Below are positions 37,375 to 48,699 of a stretch of DNA of 64,000 nt, in pieces. The stretch is from Physella acuta. Lineage: Eukaryota; Mollusca; Gastropoda; Physidae. Location of the stretch: the NCBI RefSeq assembly GCF_028476545.1, contig NW_026732717.1, forward strand, positions 62,001-126,000, read 5' to 3'. The notes below the pieces were generated by a model. That model was not told the DNA's origin and did not search any database. It saw only the letters and a program-made list of their open reading frames with translations. The position numbers and the translations under genes were made by a program. Numbering within the stretch: position 1 is the stretch's first letter; every line of letters begins with the position of its first letter.

Positions 37375-37854
37375 GTAATGTACATTGACCAGAATTTCGC
37401 ATACCAAAGGGCATACGTTTGTATCTATAAAAACCATTAGGGGTTACAAAAGCAGATATTTCTTTTGCACGGTCAGATAAGGGGATTTGCCAGTATCCTG
37501 AAAGTAAATCAATTTTGGAAATTATCTTAGCTTGACCAACTTTATCAATAACGTCTTCTATTCGAGGTAATGGATAGGAATCAGCTTTGGTGAGCGCATT
37601 TACCTTCCTAAAGTCGGTCACAAACCTGAAAGATCCACCGTCTTTCGGGACTAGAAGACATGGGGAACTCTGGGTTCAATGATATCATTCTTGAGCATAT
37701 AATCAATTTCATCTTTTATCAAAACAGCTTTTTCCGGGTTAACTCTATAGGGGTGTTGTTTGATATGTTTTGCATCACCTACGTCTACATCATGAGGTGG
37801 TACCTTCGCTTCTTTGGGGACATCCCCAAAAATAGAGGGAAATGTCTCAAATAA
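37375..37854 (-). pseudogene. partial reverse transcriptase of the Gmr1-like element
   Basis: Shows the Ty3/Gypsy N-terminal signatures TDFRKVNALTKADSYPLPRI, SKIDLLSGYWQIPL and FYRYKRMPFGMRNS, i.e. the fingers region up to the segment before the catalytic core. It lies directly downstream of the integrase region on the same strand. RNase H is not present in the window. This is a fossil fragment. Confidence 0.9.
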
Positions 37855-40800
37855 TTAAGACAATTTATGGCTTTCCTCTGTGGACAAATGCATAAGGTGG
37901 TCATTTAGATGATCTAAAAAGGAAGAATTTACCAATTTTGGGGGTTTCAATTTATCATGTATCACATCATCAGAAACATTTGAACATACATGTAAAGTAA
38001 TTTTAGCTGTGGAATGAAAATTGTTACAATTATCATAATACTTTTTCAGTGAGTTAACATGATACACTGTCTGTTTCTTTCTCCTGTCTGGCGTATTGAC
38101 AACATAGTTCAAATCACTTAATTTTGAATGCACAGTAAAGGGTCCACAATATCTTAAGGATAACGCATTGTTCAGATTAGGCACTAGCACAAGAACTTTC
38201 TCGCCTGGATTGAATGTTCGTTTGCGAGAACTCTTATCATACAGTCCTTTCATTCTCACTTGGGCCTTTCTTAAGTTCTTGTGAGCCATTTCGCACACGG
38301 CTTTCAGTCGAACGTGAAAATCGTCAAAGTTTTCCACTGGATGATCACTGGTACCTGTCCAACGCTCGTGGATCAGCTTCAGGGGACCACGGACAGAATG
38401 TCCAAACACAAGTTGAAAAGGAGAGTAACCTAAAGCTTCCTGGACACAGTCTCTCGCGGCGAAAATAATCCATGGAACAGTCTCATCCCATTGGGTGTTA
38501 CTTTTAGCGAATGTTCTTAGCATGGATTTTAGGGTCTGGTGGAACCTCTCAAGTACGCCTTGAGACTGAGGGTGGTAGGCTGAGCTGGTGATGTGGGTAA
38601 CGCCTAGCTTGGCTAGCGCTTCCTGAAAATGGTGACTGGTGAAGTTGCTGCCTTGATCTGTTTGAACGATTCTAGGTAATCCAAAGGTAGTGAAGAACCG
38701 GGTCATGGCTCTGACTACAGTCTTTGCCTTAATGTTCCGTAAGGGGAACGCCTCGGGAAAACGGGTACTTGAACACATAAAGGTAAGTAGGTACTCGTTG
38801 CCCGCCTTGGTTTTAGGCAAGGGACCTACACAGTCCATGACGATTTTAGAAAAGGGTTCTCCTAATACAGGAATCGGACTCAAAGGGGCCTTAGGAATTT
38901 TCTGGTTTGGCTTTCCGGCCAACTGACAGTTCGTGCAACTTTTGCAGTAACGCGACACATCATTTCTCATTTTGGGCCAAAAGAACAGTTCTTTGATCTT
39001 CGCCGTCGTTTTAGTGACTCCTGGGTGCGCTGACATTGGATGGTCATGTGCCAGTTTCAGTATTTCATGCCGATAAGGTAGAGGGACCCACAGCTGGTTT
39101 TTACCCAACCATGGTTCGACAGGTGAGGCATCCACTGGTACAGAGCGACGAAAGAAGAGGCCGTTCTCGGAGAAATATTCCCCATCGTCAGATGAGAGAG
39201 ATTTTTCGACCATTGCTTTGAGTTCCGCGTCGACTTGTTGAGCTTTAATGATGTCTTCCTGAGATATCCTCAGGGGTAAGCCCAGGCTTGTGTTTTCTGG
39301 AAGCATAGACTCCAGTTTGGGAGTCGAATTACTTGACGATGATGGTAGGTGTGGTTCAGACGTTGTGTCAGCTAATTGTTTGGTCTGGCTTCTTGTCACC
39401 GCACATGCAGGATACAGTTCATTTTCATTATCTGGAACTGTTGACAAAGGGTTTGGAACCGTACAGGGGTATACTTTGCTTCCCGCAAGGTCATTCCCTA
39501 GAAGTAGGTGTACTCCTGGGACAGGAATACTATCTATCACACCTAAAATGACTTCGCCTTCTACGAGATGATGTTTCAGGGAAAACTTGTGTAGAGGGAC
39601 GACAGTAGATTTTGTCCCCACTCCCTGGATAATGGAAACGTTTCCGGTGTTCGTCTCTGGTGTAATGTTCATTGAACTTTTCAAAAGAAGTGACTGTGAC
39701 GCTCCTGTGTCTCTTAGGACGGTGATATTCCGCTGAGACAACGGATCACCTGGTTTGCTAATGACAGCCTCTGTAATGAAAGATGAAAAGTCAACCTTTC
39801 TCGATCCCTCGAGATCGGTAGACTCGGAAGAAACTGGATGGTGGCGTGAACAATCAAAATGTGACTGCACATAATGTGTGGAGACTTGACTGCCTTCTTG
39901 CGGACACTTAGGGTTAGCGTCCCTTAGAATTCTAGAGTTCATATTTGAACCGGTTGCTTGAGGGGATAGAGCATAGTGCGCAGAGGTACGCGCCGCCTCT
40001 CTGTTAAATTGAAGACGTTTGTAGCAGTCCTTGACATGGTGACCAGGTCTTTTGCAGAACTGGCATACTGCTCGACGATTGAGAGTTGATCTTGGTTTCT
40101 CTCTGGACTGTAATGCCTTCAAGTGTTGGCCAACAGGAGGATTGCTGCCAAAAAGGGGGAGCACGGGGTTGAGGCGGTTTCCCGACACTGGTGGTTTCTT
40201 ATGCACCAACATATATGTGTCAGCCGACTCAGCAGCCTTCTGGATGTCAATTATCTTGTTATCCAGTATGTGTAGTCGTATGTCTTCAGGCAAGGACTTT
40301 AGGAATTCTTCCCTTAGGATAAGTGACCTGAGTTTCTCAAACTCAGAAACTTCCTCAGAGTGTAGCCACCTTGAGAAAATTTTCTCTTTTTCAAAGAGAA
40401 ATTCCACATATGATTGAGTGGGTAACTTGCGGAGTGCTCGGAATTTTATCCGATAGTCCTCGGGCGTCAGTTCGTAGGCCTTCAAAATGGCAGTCTTGAC
40501 CAAACTATAGTTATTTTGAACGTCGTGAGAGAGTGCCTGGTATGTTTTTGCAGCTTTCCCTGTAAGGACCGTGCTCAATAAAGCAGTAATGGAAGTTTCG
40601 GGCCATTCACATGTCTTCGCTAAACTCTCAAATGAGTTAAAGAAAACGACCAAATCTGTTTCATCAAATTTAGGAACTAATTTCCCAAATTTGGCAATCA
40701 CTTGCCCCACCGACAACTTTTTTGGATCTACCAGAGAAGTGACTTCACTAACTTTACCAAATTCTAATTCCAACCTCCTCTTATCTAAAGTAATTTTAGC

Positions 40801-41109
40801 CTCTAACTCCTGTTCTTTTAAAGCCTTCTCTAAAGTAACTTTAGCCTCCAATTCCTGTTTCTCTAAAGCAATTCTAGCTTCTAATTCTATCTTCTCTAGA
40901 GGTTTCTCCTCACGGAGTATCACCCCAGCCAACAAACTTTCATCAAATACACCTTCATTAATAAAATGAACAACAATTTTATCTCTCAACACCTCTGATT
41001 TCTGCGTAACAGAATAATCCAATTTCAATTCCTTAACAACACTAATCAAAACTTTCCTACTCAACTTTTCTACCTCCTCAACAGTGGGATTAGATAAAAA
41101 AGATTCCAT
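37855..41109 (-). CDS. gag-protease-integrase frame of a Gmr1-like retrotransposon
   Basis: A 1,084-codon frame. Residues ~65-115 are a Glu/Lys-rich coiled coil of LEAKxTLEK repeats. Residues ~140-300 are capsid-like (retrotransposon gag). A CCHC zinc knuckle lies at 349-362 (CQFCKRPGHHVKDC). An aspartic protease follows with DTGAS at 467-471 and a second strand LLLGNDLAG near 536. Integrase begins with an HHCC module (H690/H695 region, CKSCTNC at 722-728). Its catalytic core has D759 (MDCVGPLP), D818 (TDQGSNF) and E854 (GVLERFH), followed by a GPY/F-type module near 993. The product would be a polyprotein of a virus-like element. I treat it as part of a broken element, not a host gene. Confidence 0.93.
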   Translation of the reverse strand: MESFLSNPTVEEVEKLSRKVLISVVKELKLDYSVTQKSEVLRDKIVVHFINEGVFDESLLAGVILREEKPLEKIELEARIALEKQELEAKVTLEKALKEQELEAKITLDKRRLELEFGKVSEVTSLVDPKKLSVGQVIAKFGKLVPKFDETDLVVFFNSFESLAKTCEWPETSITALLSTVLTGKAAKTYQALSHDVQNNYSLVKTAILKAYELTPEDYRIKFRALRKLPTQSYVEFLFEKEKIFSRWLHSEEVSEFEKLRSLILREEFLKSLPEDIRLHILDNKIIDIQKAAESADTYMLVHKKPPVSGNRLNPVLPLFGSNPPVGQHLKALQSREKPRSTLNRRAVCQFCKRPGHHVKDCYKRLQFNREAARTSAHYALSPQATGSNMNSRILRDANPKCPQEGSQVSTHYVQSHFDCSRHHPVSSESTDLEGSRKVDFSSFITEAVISKPGDPLSQRNITVLRDTGASQSLLLKSSMNITPETNTGNVSIIQGVGTKSTVVPLHKFSLKHHLVEGEVILGVIDSIPVPGVHLLLGNDLAGSKVYPCTVPNPLSTVPDNENELYPACAVTRSQTKQLADTTSEPHLPSSSSNSTPKLESMLPENTSLGLPLRISQEDIIKAQQVDAELKAMVEKSLSSDDGEYFSENGLFFRRSVPVDASPVEPWLGKNQLWVPLPYRHEILKLAHDHPMSAHPGVTKTTAKIKELFFWPKMRNDVSRYCKSCTNCQLAGKPNQKIPKAPLSPIPVLGEPFSKIVMDCVGPLPKTKAGNEYLLTFMCSSTRFPEAFPLRNIKAKTVVRAMTRFFTTFGLPRIVQTDQGSNFTSHHFQEALAKLGVTHITSSAYHPQSQGVLERFHQTLKSMLRTFAKSNTQWDETVPWIIFAARDCVQEALGYSPFQLVFGHSVRGPLKLIHERWTGTSDHPVENFDDFHVRLKAVCEMAHKNLRKAQVRMKGLYDKSSRKRTFNPGEKVLVLVPNLNNALSLRYCGPFTVHSKLSDLNYVVNTPDRRKKQTVYHVNSLKKYYDNCNNFHSTAKITLHVCSNVSDDVIHDKLKPPKLVNSSFLDHLNDHLMHLSTEESHKLS

Positions 41110-41341
41110 AACACTAACTTCAAAATCACAACAAGCCTAGATTCTCTAAATTAACACGGCCCAACGCTGCGTTATGAACTTGACCTCTTCAATCTAGGAC
41201 GTGACACGTCTGGCTTTTGACCTAGATAATTCTAGCCTTGCGCGCGTTTTAATAACACGGCTTCACTGGATAGAAAAACAACTAAATCAAACTAAACTTA
41301 GTGTTTAACTGATACAACCAACAACTGGAACGACAGATTAA

Positions 41342-41359
41342 ATCCCGGACGAGCCCCCA
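41342..41359 (-). promoter_or_regulatory. primer binding site, tRNA-Pro type
   Basis: The minus strand reads TGGGGGCTCGTCCGGGAT, 18 bases identical to the well-known tRNA-Pro primer binding site of murine leukaemia virus. It lies three bases (AAG) from the LTR end ...CCGTTACA. Confidence 0.93.
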
Positions 41360-42854
41360 CTTTGTAACGGACACCTATCTACCAGCCAGATAGATGGTGA
41401 ACGCCCCCGGATTCTTTCTTGGGGTTATATGCAAATGACATAAAGCCTAAATGAATGAACACTAACTCAACAACACACTAGGGCTCGATTTCGATGTCTA
41501 GGGAAAACTAGTGAAACTATTGAAGTTAACAACTCATTCAATCTGCATACAACCTTTAATAAGCGAACACAGTTGTGGCAGAACACAAGGTTAAACAAGA
41601 TAAAATATTTAATTTAGAAAATAGCAAAACCCAACTTACAAAGCGTAAGAGAAAAATACTATCACAGATTCTAACACTTTATAAAAATAGCCACAGGTCA
41701 CATAACACTGCTATAGCATCAAGAATCACTTGGCGACAAGTAATATAATACTAGAATACTAAAACAACTTAAGAATGCATAGCACACTCAGGACTTAAGC
41801 TCTCTCACGTTCAAATGGTCAGAATGAATTGCCGGACAAAATGGACGGCCTGGTCAAGATGGACTGCTTCGTGCTGCCTGTGTGCGATCCAGTTATAGAC
41901 TTAGGCAACAGGGGAGATTATCCTCAACTCATGTAGCCATTGGTTGGGGTGGTCATCTGATCTGAATCAATCAATCAGATCTTGATGGAAAATTTCTGAG
42001 TCTTAGACACTCTTAATAAGACAGTGGAAAAAACCCGGTTGTTGCACCATCAACCATATATGCAGAGCCGGCGTTAGGGGGTGGCAAACGGGGCGGTCGC
42101 CCTAGGCCCCGCGCTTGAAGGGGCCCCGCGCTTCAGCAACGCCATAGTTGTCTGAATTAGTTTGTAAACTTAAATAATCTTTGATGAATTAAATTTTAAA
42201 AAACCCTACTAAATGGCCGAAATTGTTGGATGTTAAAACTGAGGCCACGGCTGATGTTAGTGAGTTATCCTCTACATGGACTGGTACAGACCGTTATTCG
42301 ATACGAAGACATTTGTGTCACACATCGCTGGCACGGTCGACTCGCTATTGTCCTGAGGTGACTGGAGATGGCGGTCGCGAATTAGCCCCCGACCTGACAT
42401 GGGAGGTAAAATCGGGAAAAACGTAAAAAGATACCCTATTGTTTGCGGACCGTTGAAGAGGTTTTTTTTAGTGAGCAGGCGGGGGTGCCTGTAGTAAACA
42501 GTCAGTGACCTGATGATGGCTTGCAGAGGAGGAGGGGGGGGGGAGAGAGCGGATGGGGACATGCCCCGGAAATCCAGAGTATTTATCCCTTAAATCATAA
42601 TTTATACACTGTATGGGCATCTTTTGTGTAATTATGCATATTCACCACGATACGTTTGATAGGCATCCATACAGTAATTATGTTCATATTTATTTTATAT
42701 ATTGTCAGGTCATCTTTAAATACATTATACTTGTATTTATTTTTATATTTTTGAAGGGCATTTATACAGTAATTATGTCCATTTTCATTTTGGTAAACTT
42801 TAACGGTATTCGTAAAGTGATTAAGCACATGTTTATTTTAATTAATTGTAGGGA

Positions 42855-43133
42855 CAGTGGCTTAGCGAGGTCGGGTGTCACCCAGTGCGGCACTTAATGG
42901 TGTCACCCACCCCCCCCCCCCTTCCCGAGGCGTAGCGACCCTTCCCGGGAAACAAATTTCAAATTTTCGATTTGCACCCCCCCCCCCTACCTCAAACTTT
43001 CTATTTGCACCCCCCTCAAGTTTTTCTCTATATATTTTGCTATTTTTTGCCTTGGTGTCACCCCCCTAAATGGTGTCACCCGGTGCGATCCGCACCCCCC
43101 CCCCCCCCGCCCCCCTCCCTCGCTACGCCTCTG
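42855..43133 (+). mobile_element. hAT-A miniature element nested in hAT-C
   Basis: CAGTGGCTTAGCGAGG ... CCTCGCTACGCCTCTG with the 8-bp duplication TGTAGGGA (42847-42854 and 43134-43141). 279 bp, non-coding, rich in C-runs. Confidence 0.95.
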
Positions 43134-43828
43134 TGTAGGGATATTCAGTATAATAGTTAAGGCCATAGTGATTCTTGTTTTAAAATAGTGTAGGCACACT
43201 AAACAAATTATAAAGTCTATACTGTTTGATACATCGGGCCGAGACTGTTTTATGGTAAAGTTCTCATGATTTCTAAAACGTCTAAATTACCGGCAGTCCG
43301 AGCATGCAATCGCGAAACTCATAAATAACATGAAGCAGGGTGTCACATGGTTCACTTTCTAATTATAGACACGGACCTTCTCTTGTGAGAACGCGGTCTT
43401 AACCTGTAATGTAATACGTGGACGCTCTATAAACACGCACCTTCTCTTGAATGGCTGCGGTCAGAGATCCAGTAACGTAGTACCCGAACTGATTTTTTTA
43501 GGGTTTGGCATCCCATAGATTTAAATGTACAGTTATCCTTCACGGGCTTCACCTCACCCCACCAACTGTCACCCCCCCCCCCCCCCCCCAGTGTTCCACC
43601 CTACTGAGCGTCCGTGATTACATTTGAGAGTCATTTCATTTGGATATCTATAGCTGTAAACAGTGTTTTTTACGATTCGAGCTTATTCCGAAATCTATCA
43701 ATGTTTTGCTATTTTCCCCGGCATCCACACACTTTGAATGCCCCTGTTAACACTCGATAAATTGAGAAAATATCGATACTATCACCTGCCACTGTGGACC
43801 GATTTAACGTTGCTTCAAAGTGCCATAA

Positions 43829-44129
43829 GGTATTAAGTCAGCCAAACAGTGCCTTCAGTACATTTGGAGTATTCGGGATTCCTTTCCCAATACGGCGATC
43901 GCCTACAGAATCTTGCTAACAGTTCCAGTCACAGTTGCAAGCGCCGAAAGAAGTTTCTCCAAACTGAAGTTGATCAAGAACTATTTGAGATCAACGATGT
44001 CCCAAAGACAGGCTCTGCGGCCTGTCGATTCTGTCAATAGAAAAAGACATAGCCTCCAGTTTGGACTATGATGATATTATCATGGAATTTTCCTCACGAA
44101 AGGCAAGAAAATTAGATCTTCGTTTGTGA
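43829..44129 (+). pseudogene. hAT transposase C-terminal dimerisation region, decayed
   Basis: The frame from 43,829 reads SIRDSFPNTAIAYRILLT then VTVASAERSFSKLKLIK and NYLRSTMSQ, the classic hAT C-terminal signature (A-S-A-E-R-x-F-S). After about 44,070 the family's final segment (LDYDD...EFSSRKARKLDL) continues in another frame, ending at the stop at 44,127-44,129. So there is one frameshift, and the upstream catalytic region is absent. Confidence 0.9.
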
Positions 44130-45312
44130 ACGTACTGGTAAGATTTTCATAAATAAACATTAATGTAAAAAAATCAGGTTTGAAGCTGACGTTCATCGTC
44201 TCTTTAATGCGTGTCTCAAACTTATATCTGTTTTATTTTTTACTTTTCAAACAAAAAGCCTTAACAGAAACAAGCAACGTTTCAAAAGCACTTCTAAGTA
44301 AACAAATTATTTGTTAATCAGTGTCTTAATGTTAATACGACATTGATAAACAGCTTAAAAATACCATATATATCGTTATAAATATTAATTCGCGTTGAGA
44401 AGAAAAAAAACGCCTCACTGTACATGTTTTATTTAATTATACACCAATGAAAAAAATATAAGGCCCCGCGCGGATGGTTGGCCATAGGCCCCGCGTACCC
44501 CTAACGCCGGCTCTGCATATATGGTATTATAACAATGTCAAAATAAAACATTACTAGACCTAAGTAGGTCACACATGTAATGGCCCATCTGAAAGCTTGC
44601 AAGAGCTTTAACTGCATGAACCGGAATTTTTGAAATTTTAATTTTAGTAGCTTTCATAGTTAGGATATTTATTTATTTTATTTTTTGTTCTTGCTCAAAG
44701 ATTTTACCACATGGGCACGAATTTTTAAATTTTAAATTTAGTTGGGCAGGACATTTTTTTATTTAAATTTGTTGTCAGTTAATTTTTTTTTTCGTGTAGT
44801 GGGCATGAAATATTAGACCTTTGACGCATGCAGTTTTGTAACTGCAACTGCAAGACACATACCACAGACTTAAAGTCAGCAAATTTCAAGACACATGCTA
44901 TCAGTTTTTTTAAGATAACCACTCTAAACAAAAAAACAGCACAAGATGCGTTTAACAGCCTGTTGATAATTATCTGGTCATATTTATTCTCTTGACATAT
45001 TTATCATCTGTATCTGTAACGTTAGACCGTGTTCTATAGATCTAATGCACCTGTCATGGTGTCATCTGGCCATACATACGATATATATATCGTTGCTTAT
45101 TTATGCTTCTACATCTGTGGAGCGGGGGGGGGGGTCATCAGCCTAAGTACAACACGGTCAACTCCCCAGACCCCGGGGTCAATTCTCCAGACCCCTCCTC
45201 TCCTCCTCCCCCCCCCCCCTCCAAATGAATCATGAGACGTCTGCAAGTGCGAGTGCTTGTTATCTTGTGTGGTCAAGTTCCGACTTTTCTGGCATTGTTT
45301 AGTGGGGCAAAG

Positions 45313-45446
45313 GGTCGAATCTCTGGCTTATTGATAAAGTGGTCAAATCTCTGGCTTATGGATTAAAAGGTCAAATCTCTGGCTTATGGATAAAGTTATC
45401 AAATATCTGGCTTATTGATAAAGTGGCCAAATCTATGGCTTATTGG
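45313..45446. repeat. 28-bp minisatellite, ~5 copies (copy 2)
   Basis: Counterpart of the ~21-copy array at 25,755-26,350. Confidence 0.93.
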
Positions 45447-46252
45447 GGATAGAAAAGATTTAAAATGTAGAGTCTAAGCTTAATTGACAGTAATTTCCAG
45501 TTTACAATTTTTCCTACGTAGGTGATAGGCTTTTTATTTTAAATTTGCTTTCATTCAGTTTTGAAGCCACTGTTTAAAACTTGTTTTGTTTGTTCTCGGT
45601 GTATTATGCTGTACCCCGTGTTTAAGCTGATTTCAAAAGCTTCGTTTTCTCCTGGATTGGTTTTTTTTACCAGGAGATTTAGAAAAAAATATGATATACA
45701 GCTACATCGATATTTGTAACGTAAAAAAATTATATACAGGTAGATCAATATTTTTAACAGATAGAAAATAGGATATACATGTAGATCGATATTTTTAACG
45801 AGTAAAAAAATATATACAGATAGATCGATATTTTATCGGGTGAAAAAATCGTAACTCATGTTTTATTTCACATCTACATAAATTTCAACACATCCTGCCA
45901 TTGAAAATCTAGGCATTACATTACGTGATGCTTAAAAATCCAAGTCTTACATTAGCCGTTTAATTACTTCACTTTAATCAACAAACTCCATCTACATCCC
46001 ACCTCCCTCCCCCACACACACATACCCACACACTCACTCACCAGCTTCCCTGCCAATACAATCCCCCACACACCTATTGATTGGTGACAGACTTGAAACT
46101 AAATGTCTAGACGTGCGGGAATTCCCATTAGTCGAACCTTCAGCGAAGATGTCGGCCGCGTTACGAGTTGCCTGCTTTACTGGCGGCTTATCTTCGCTTA
46201 CATCCATAACACATCCGTAGGTTGCATCCTTTTCACTAATGGCAACTCACAT
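45447..46252. other. spacer of copy 2, nothing recognised
   Basis: Close match to 26,351-27,159. Confidence 0.5.
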
Positions 46253-46495
46253 TCAGTCAACTCATCAAGTCAACTAAATCAGTCAAGTAATTCAGTCAAC
46301 TAATAACAATGTACATTCATTTGACGAATTCAGTCAACTAATGAAATCAACTAATTGGGTCAACTAATTGAGTCAACTAAGTCAATCAAGTAAGTCAGTG
46401 AACAAGTTCAGTCAACTCAGTCAGTCGACTAATTCAGTCACGCAATGAAATCAACTAATGCAGTTAATTAATTCCGTCAACTAATTACAATGTGC
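46253..46495. repeat. degenerate CAGTCAACTAA repeats (copy 2)
   Basis: Shorter counterpart of 27,160-27,540. Confidence 0.8.
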
Positions 46496-46744
46496 ATTCC
46501 GCTTATTAATGCCAATTTCCATTCAGTTAGCTAGTTACAATCTATAATCCTTTAACTAAAGATAATTTATGGCCTGAAAATTTACTTGCCGTTAACTAAG
46601 GATAATTTAAATCCTGAAAATTTTCTTCCCGTTAACGTCAAATAAATCAGACCATCTGAACTGGTTTAAAAAGTTAGCAACTGAGCTAAAAATACATCAC
46701 CCTATTTTAAAAAATAATTGACAAAAATTGTGAGTAAAAAAAAA

Positions 46745-47008
46745 AATAAAACACTAACCTAAAACCTATACAAAAATAACTGACAAACCCGTAACATTTC
46801 TAAAAACCACCAACCACCAACCTACAACTGACAAAATTTATAACAGTCTAAAAAAAACCACCAACCACCAACCTATACAGAAATAACTGACAAAAGTGTA
46901 GCAGGTCTAAAAACCACCAACCACCAACCTATACAGAAATAACAAACAAATCTGTATCAGGTCTAAAAACCACCAACCACCAACCACCAACCTATACAAA
47001 AACAACTG
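46745..47008. repeat. ~54-bp minisatellite, ~5 copies (copy 2)
   Basis: Counterpart of the 1-kb array at 27,697, without the 217-bp higher-order period. Confidence 0.92.
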
Positions 47009-47696
47009 ACAAACCTGCAACCTCTAACGTTAACTACCAGTATAGGCGCCCAACCTTTCCAATGCGTCAGATTTGTTTTGTCTATTTGCACGGATCGACA
47101 ACTCACCACAGTCATGGTCTTCTAGTTTCACGCGATTAGATTACCCGACATCCAAGCCTGCTGCCTGTTTGTCTTACTTTCTTTACAAAGGTCAACTGTA
47201 GCAAACATGTTGTGCTACTACCCCCTCTCTCTTTATCTCTCTCTATATCTATTTCTCATTCTATCGCCCTTTTTCGCCTACTTTATCTTCCTCTCTCTTT
47301 TTATCTCTTTTGCTCTCTCAATCTTTCCCAATCTTTCTCTTCTTCTCTCCTCCTATCTCTGTATCCCTCACCTTCCCTCTCTCCATCATGCACTCATCTT
47401 AGTATCTTGCCCCATCTCTCTTGACACACTGTCATTAAAACAGTACAGGTCTCTCCTATCACACAAAGGGTAAACTGTCTTATTGTACCAATAAAACAAC
47501 AATCTCTGGAACCATTGCGAATATTTCCTGCAGCATTGATGCATTCTCAGCTATCAATTTTTCCCCCCTCTTGACAAAGGGCGGAAATATTTCGTTAATT
47601 CACGGGTAGAATTTGCAACAGGTGGGGGGGGGGGGGGAAGATGGGTGTCTTTAATGTATAGTTATAAATGTCATTACTGAGGCTCGAAAATAGGTC
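47009..47696. other. spacer of copy 2 with one 93-bp CT-rich unit
   Basis: Matches 28,691-29,550 except that the 93-bp unit is single copy. A G-run lies at about 47,623-47,637. No gene. Confidence 0.5.
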
Positions 47697-47999
47697 ACGT
47701 AGACTCGTAGAGGGATAGTTTTTGTCTATATTTTCTTGCCTAGTTCACGTAGAGCAATATTTATTTTGTCTATATTTCTTGCCTAGTTCACGTAGAGCAA
47801 TATTAATTTTGTCTATATTTTCTTGCCTAGTTCACGTAGAGCAATATTTATTTTGTCTATATTTTCTTGCCTAGTTCACGTAGAGCAATATTTATTGTGT
47901 CTATATTTTCTTGCCTAGTTCACGTCGAGCGATATTTTTTGTCTATATTTTCTTGCCTAGGTCACGTAGAGCGATATTTATTTTGACTGAATTTTCTTG
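47697..47999. repeat. ~44-bp minisatellite, ~6-7 copies (copy 2)
   Basis: Counterpart of 29,551-29,892; most units carry AGAGCAATATT instead of AGAGCGATATT, so this array homogenised on a different variant. Confidence 0.92.
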
Positions 48000-48242
48000 C
48001 ATGTAATATTTTGCCTCTGTTCTCCGGTCTGCGATGAATCCTATCTTGCCCACATTCCCCTGTCCACATTCCCCTGCCTGCATTCCCCATGTCTCTTGAC
48101 TTATCTACTTATTGAGATCACGCCTGGTAGACGAGGCACGGTTCCTGCTAGTGCGCATGCGTGATGGCTCATGATAAAGTTGACTAATCCATAATGACAG
48201 TCGGTGGGCGGGGATCAGTGCATCGAGTGTGACGCGTCACCA

Positions 48243-48590
48243 GCGAGGAATGTCAACATGCACAGTTGATGTCATATCAGCATGTCAAGTTGATGTCATA
48301 TCAGAGTTAGTCTCATGCCAGTATGTCAGTTATGTCATGTCAGTATGTCAAGTTGATGTCATGTCCGAGTTAATCTCATGTCATTTAATGTCATGCCAGC
48401 ATTTCAGTTAATGTCATGTCATTATGTCAGCTAATGTCATGTCAACATGACAGTTAATCTCATGTCAGCATGTACAGTTAATGTCATGTCAGCTAATGTC
48501 ATGCCAGCATGTCAGTTAATGTCATGTCATTAATGTCATGTCAGCATGTATATTCGATGTCATGTTACGATTTACAGTCAATGTCATTTC
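48243..48590. repeat. GTCAGTTAATGTCAT minisatellite (copy 2)
   Basis: Counterpart of 30,125-30,660, about 190 bp shorter. Confidence 0.9.
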
Positions 48591-48699
48591 ACCAGGCTAA
48601 ATAGCCAAAATGTCAAATTTAGCGCTAGTGAAATCTAAGGTAAGAGTAGCGTCTGTGCTCATATGGCTATTCTTGTGTTTAGGGTGGTGTTCTACGTCA

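Larger units (their letters stand above)
42063..44515 (+). mobile_element. hAT element (family C) with transposase remnant
   Basis: Perfect 18-bp terminal inverted repeats CAGAGCCGGCGTTAGGGG and complement, flanked by the 8-bp duplication CATATATG (42055-42062 and 44516-44523). Subterminal GGCCCCGCGC boxes sit at both ends. The 2,453-bp element includes a hAT-A insertion at 42,855 and the decayed end of an Ac-like hAT transposase at 43,829-44,129. Most of the transposase is missing, so it is nonautonomous. Confidence 0.96.
37375..44550 (-). mobile_element. broken LTR retrotransposon, Ty3/Gypsy order, Gmr1-like domain order
   Basis: Reading on the minus strand: LTR (about 44,550 to 41,363, containing a hAT insertion), tRNA-Pro primer binding site, a long frame with gag, protease and integrase, then the beginning of reverse transcriptase, ending at a (TA)n tract. 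The rest of reverse transcriptase, RNase H and the second LTR are not present in the window, so the element is broken, with at least one large loss and few others apparent. Integrase before reverse transcriptase is the arrangement of Gmr1-like elements. The open condition of the main frame suggests it is not ancient, but it has had time to receive two successive hAT insertions. Confidence 0.9.
41363..44550 (-). mobile_element. LTR of the Gmr1-like element, split by hAT-C
   Basis: The plus strand begins TGTAACGG next to the primer binding site. The most likely outer end is ...AAAACA at 44,550, giving TG...CA ends and about 727 bp of LTR once the hAT-C insertion and its duplicated 8 bp are set aside. 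The outer boundary is inferred, because no second LTR is available for comparison. Confidence 0.7.

Noticed and set aside
38214-40969. Plus-strand frames over the retrotransposon
   Set aside because: Antisense shadows of the minus-strand gag-protease-integrase frame.
42223-42426. 67-codon frame in the left part of hAT-C as transposase N-terminus
   Set aside because: No BED finger or catalytic motif visible; only the C-terminal region at 43,829 is recognisable.
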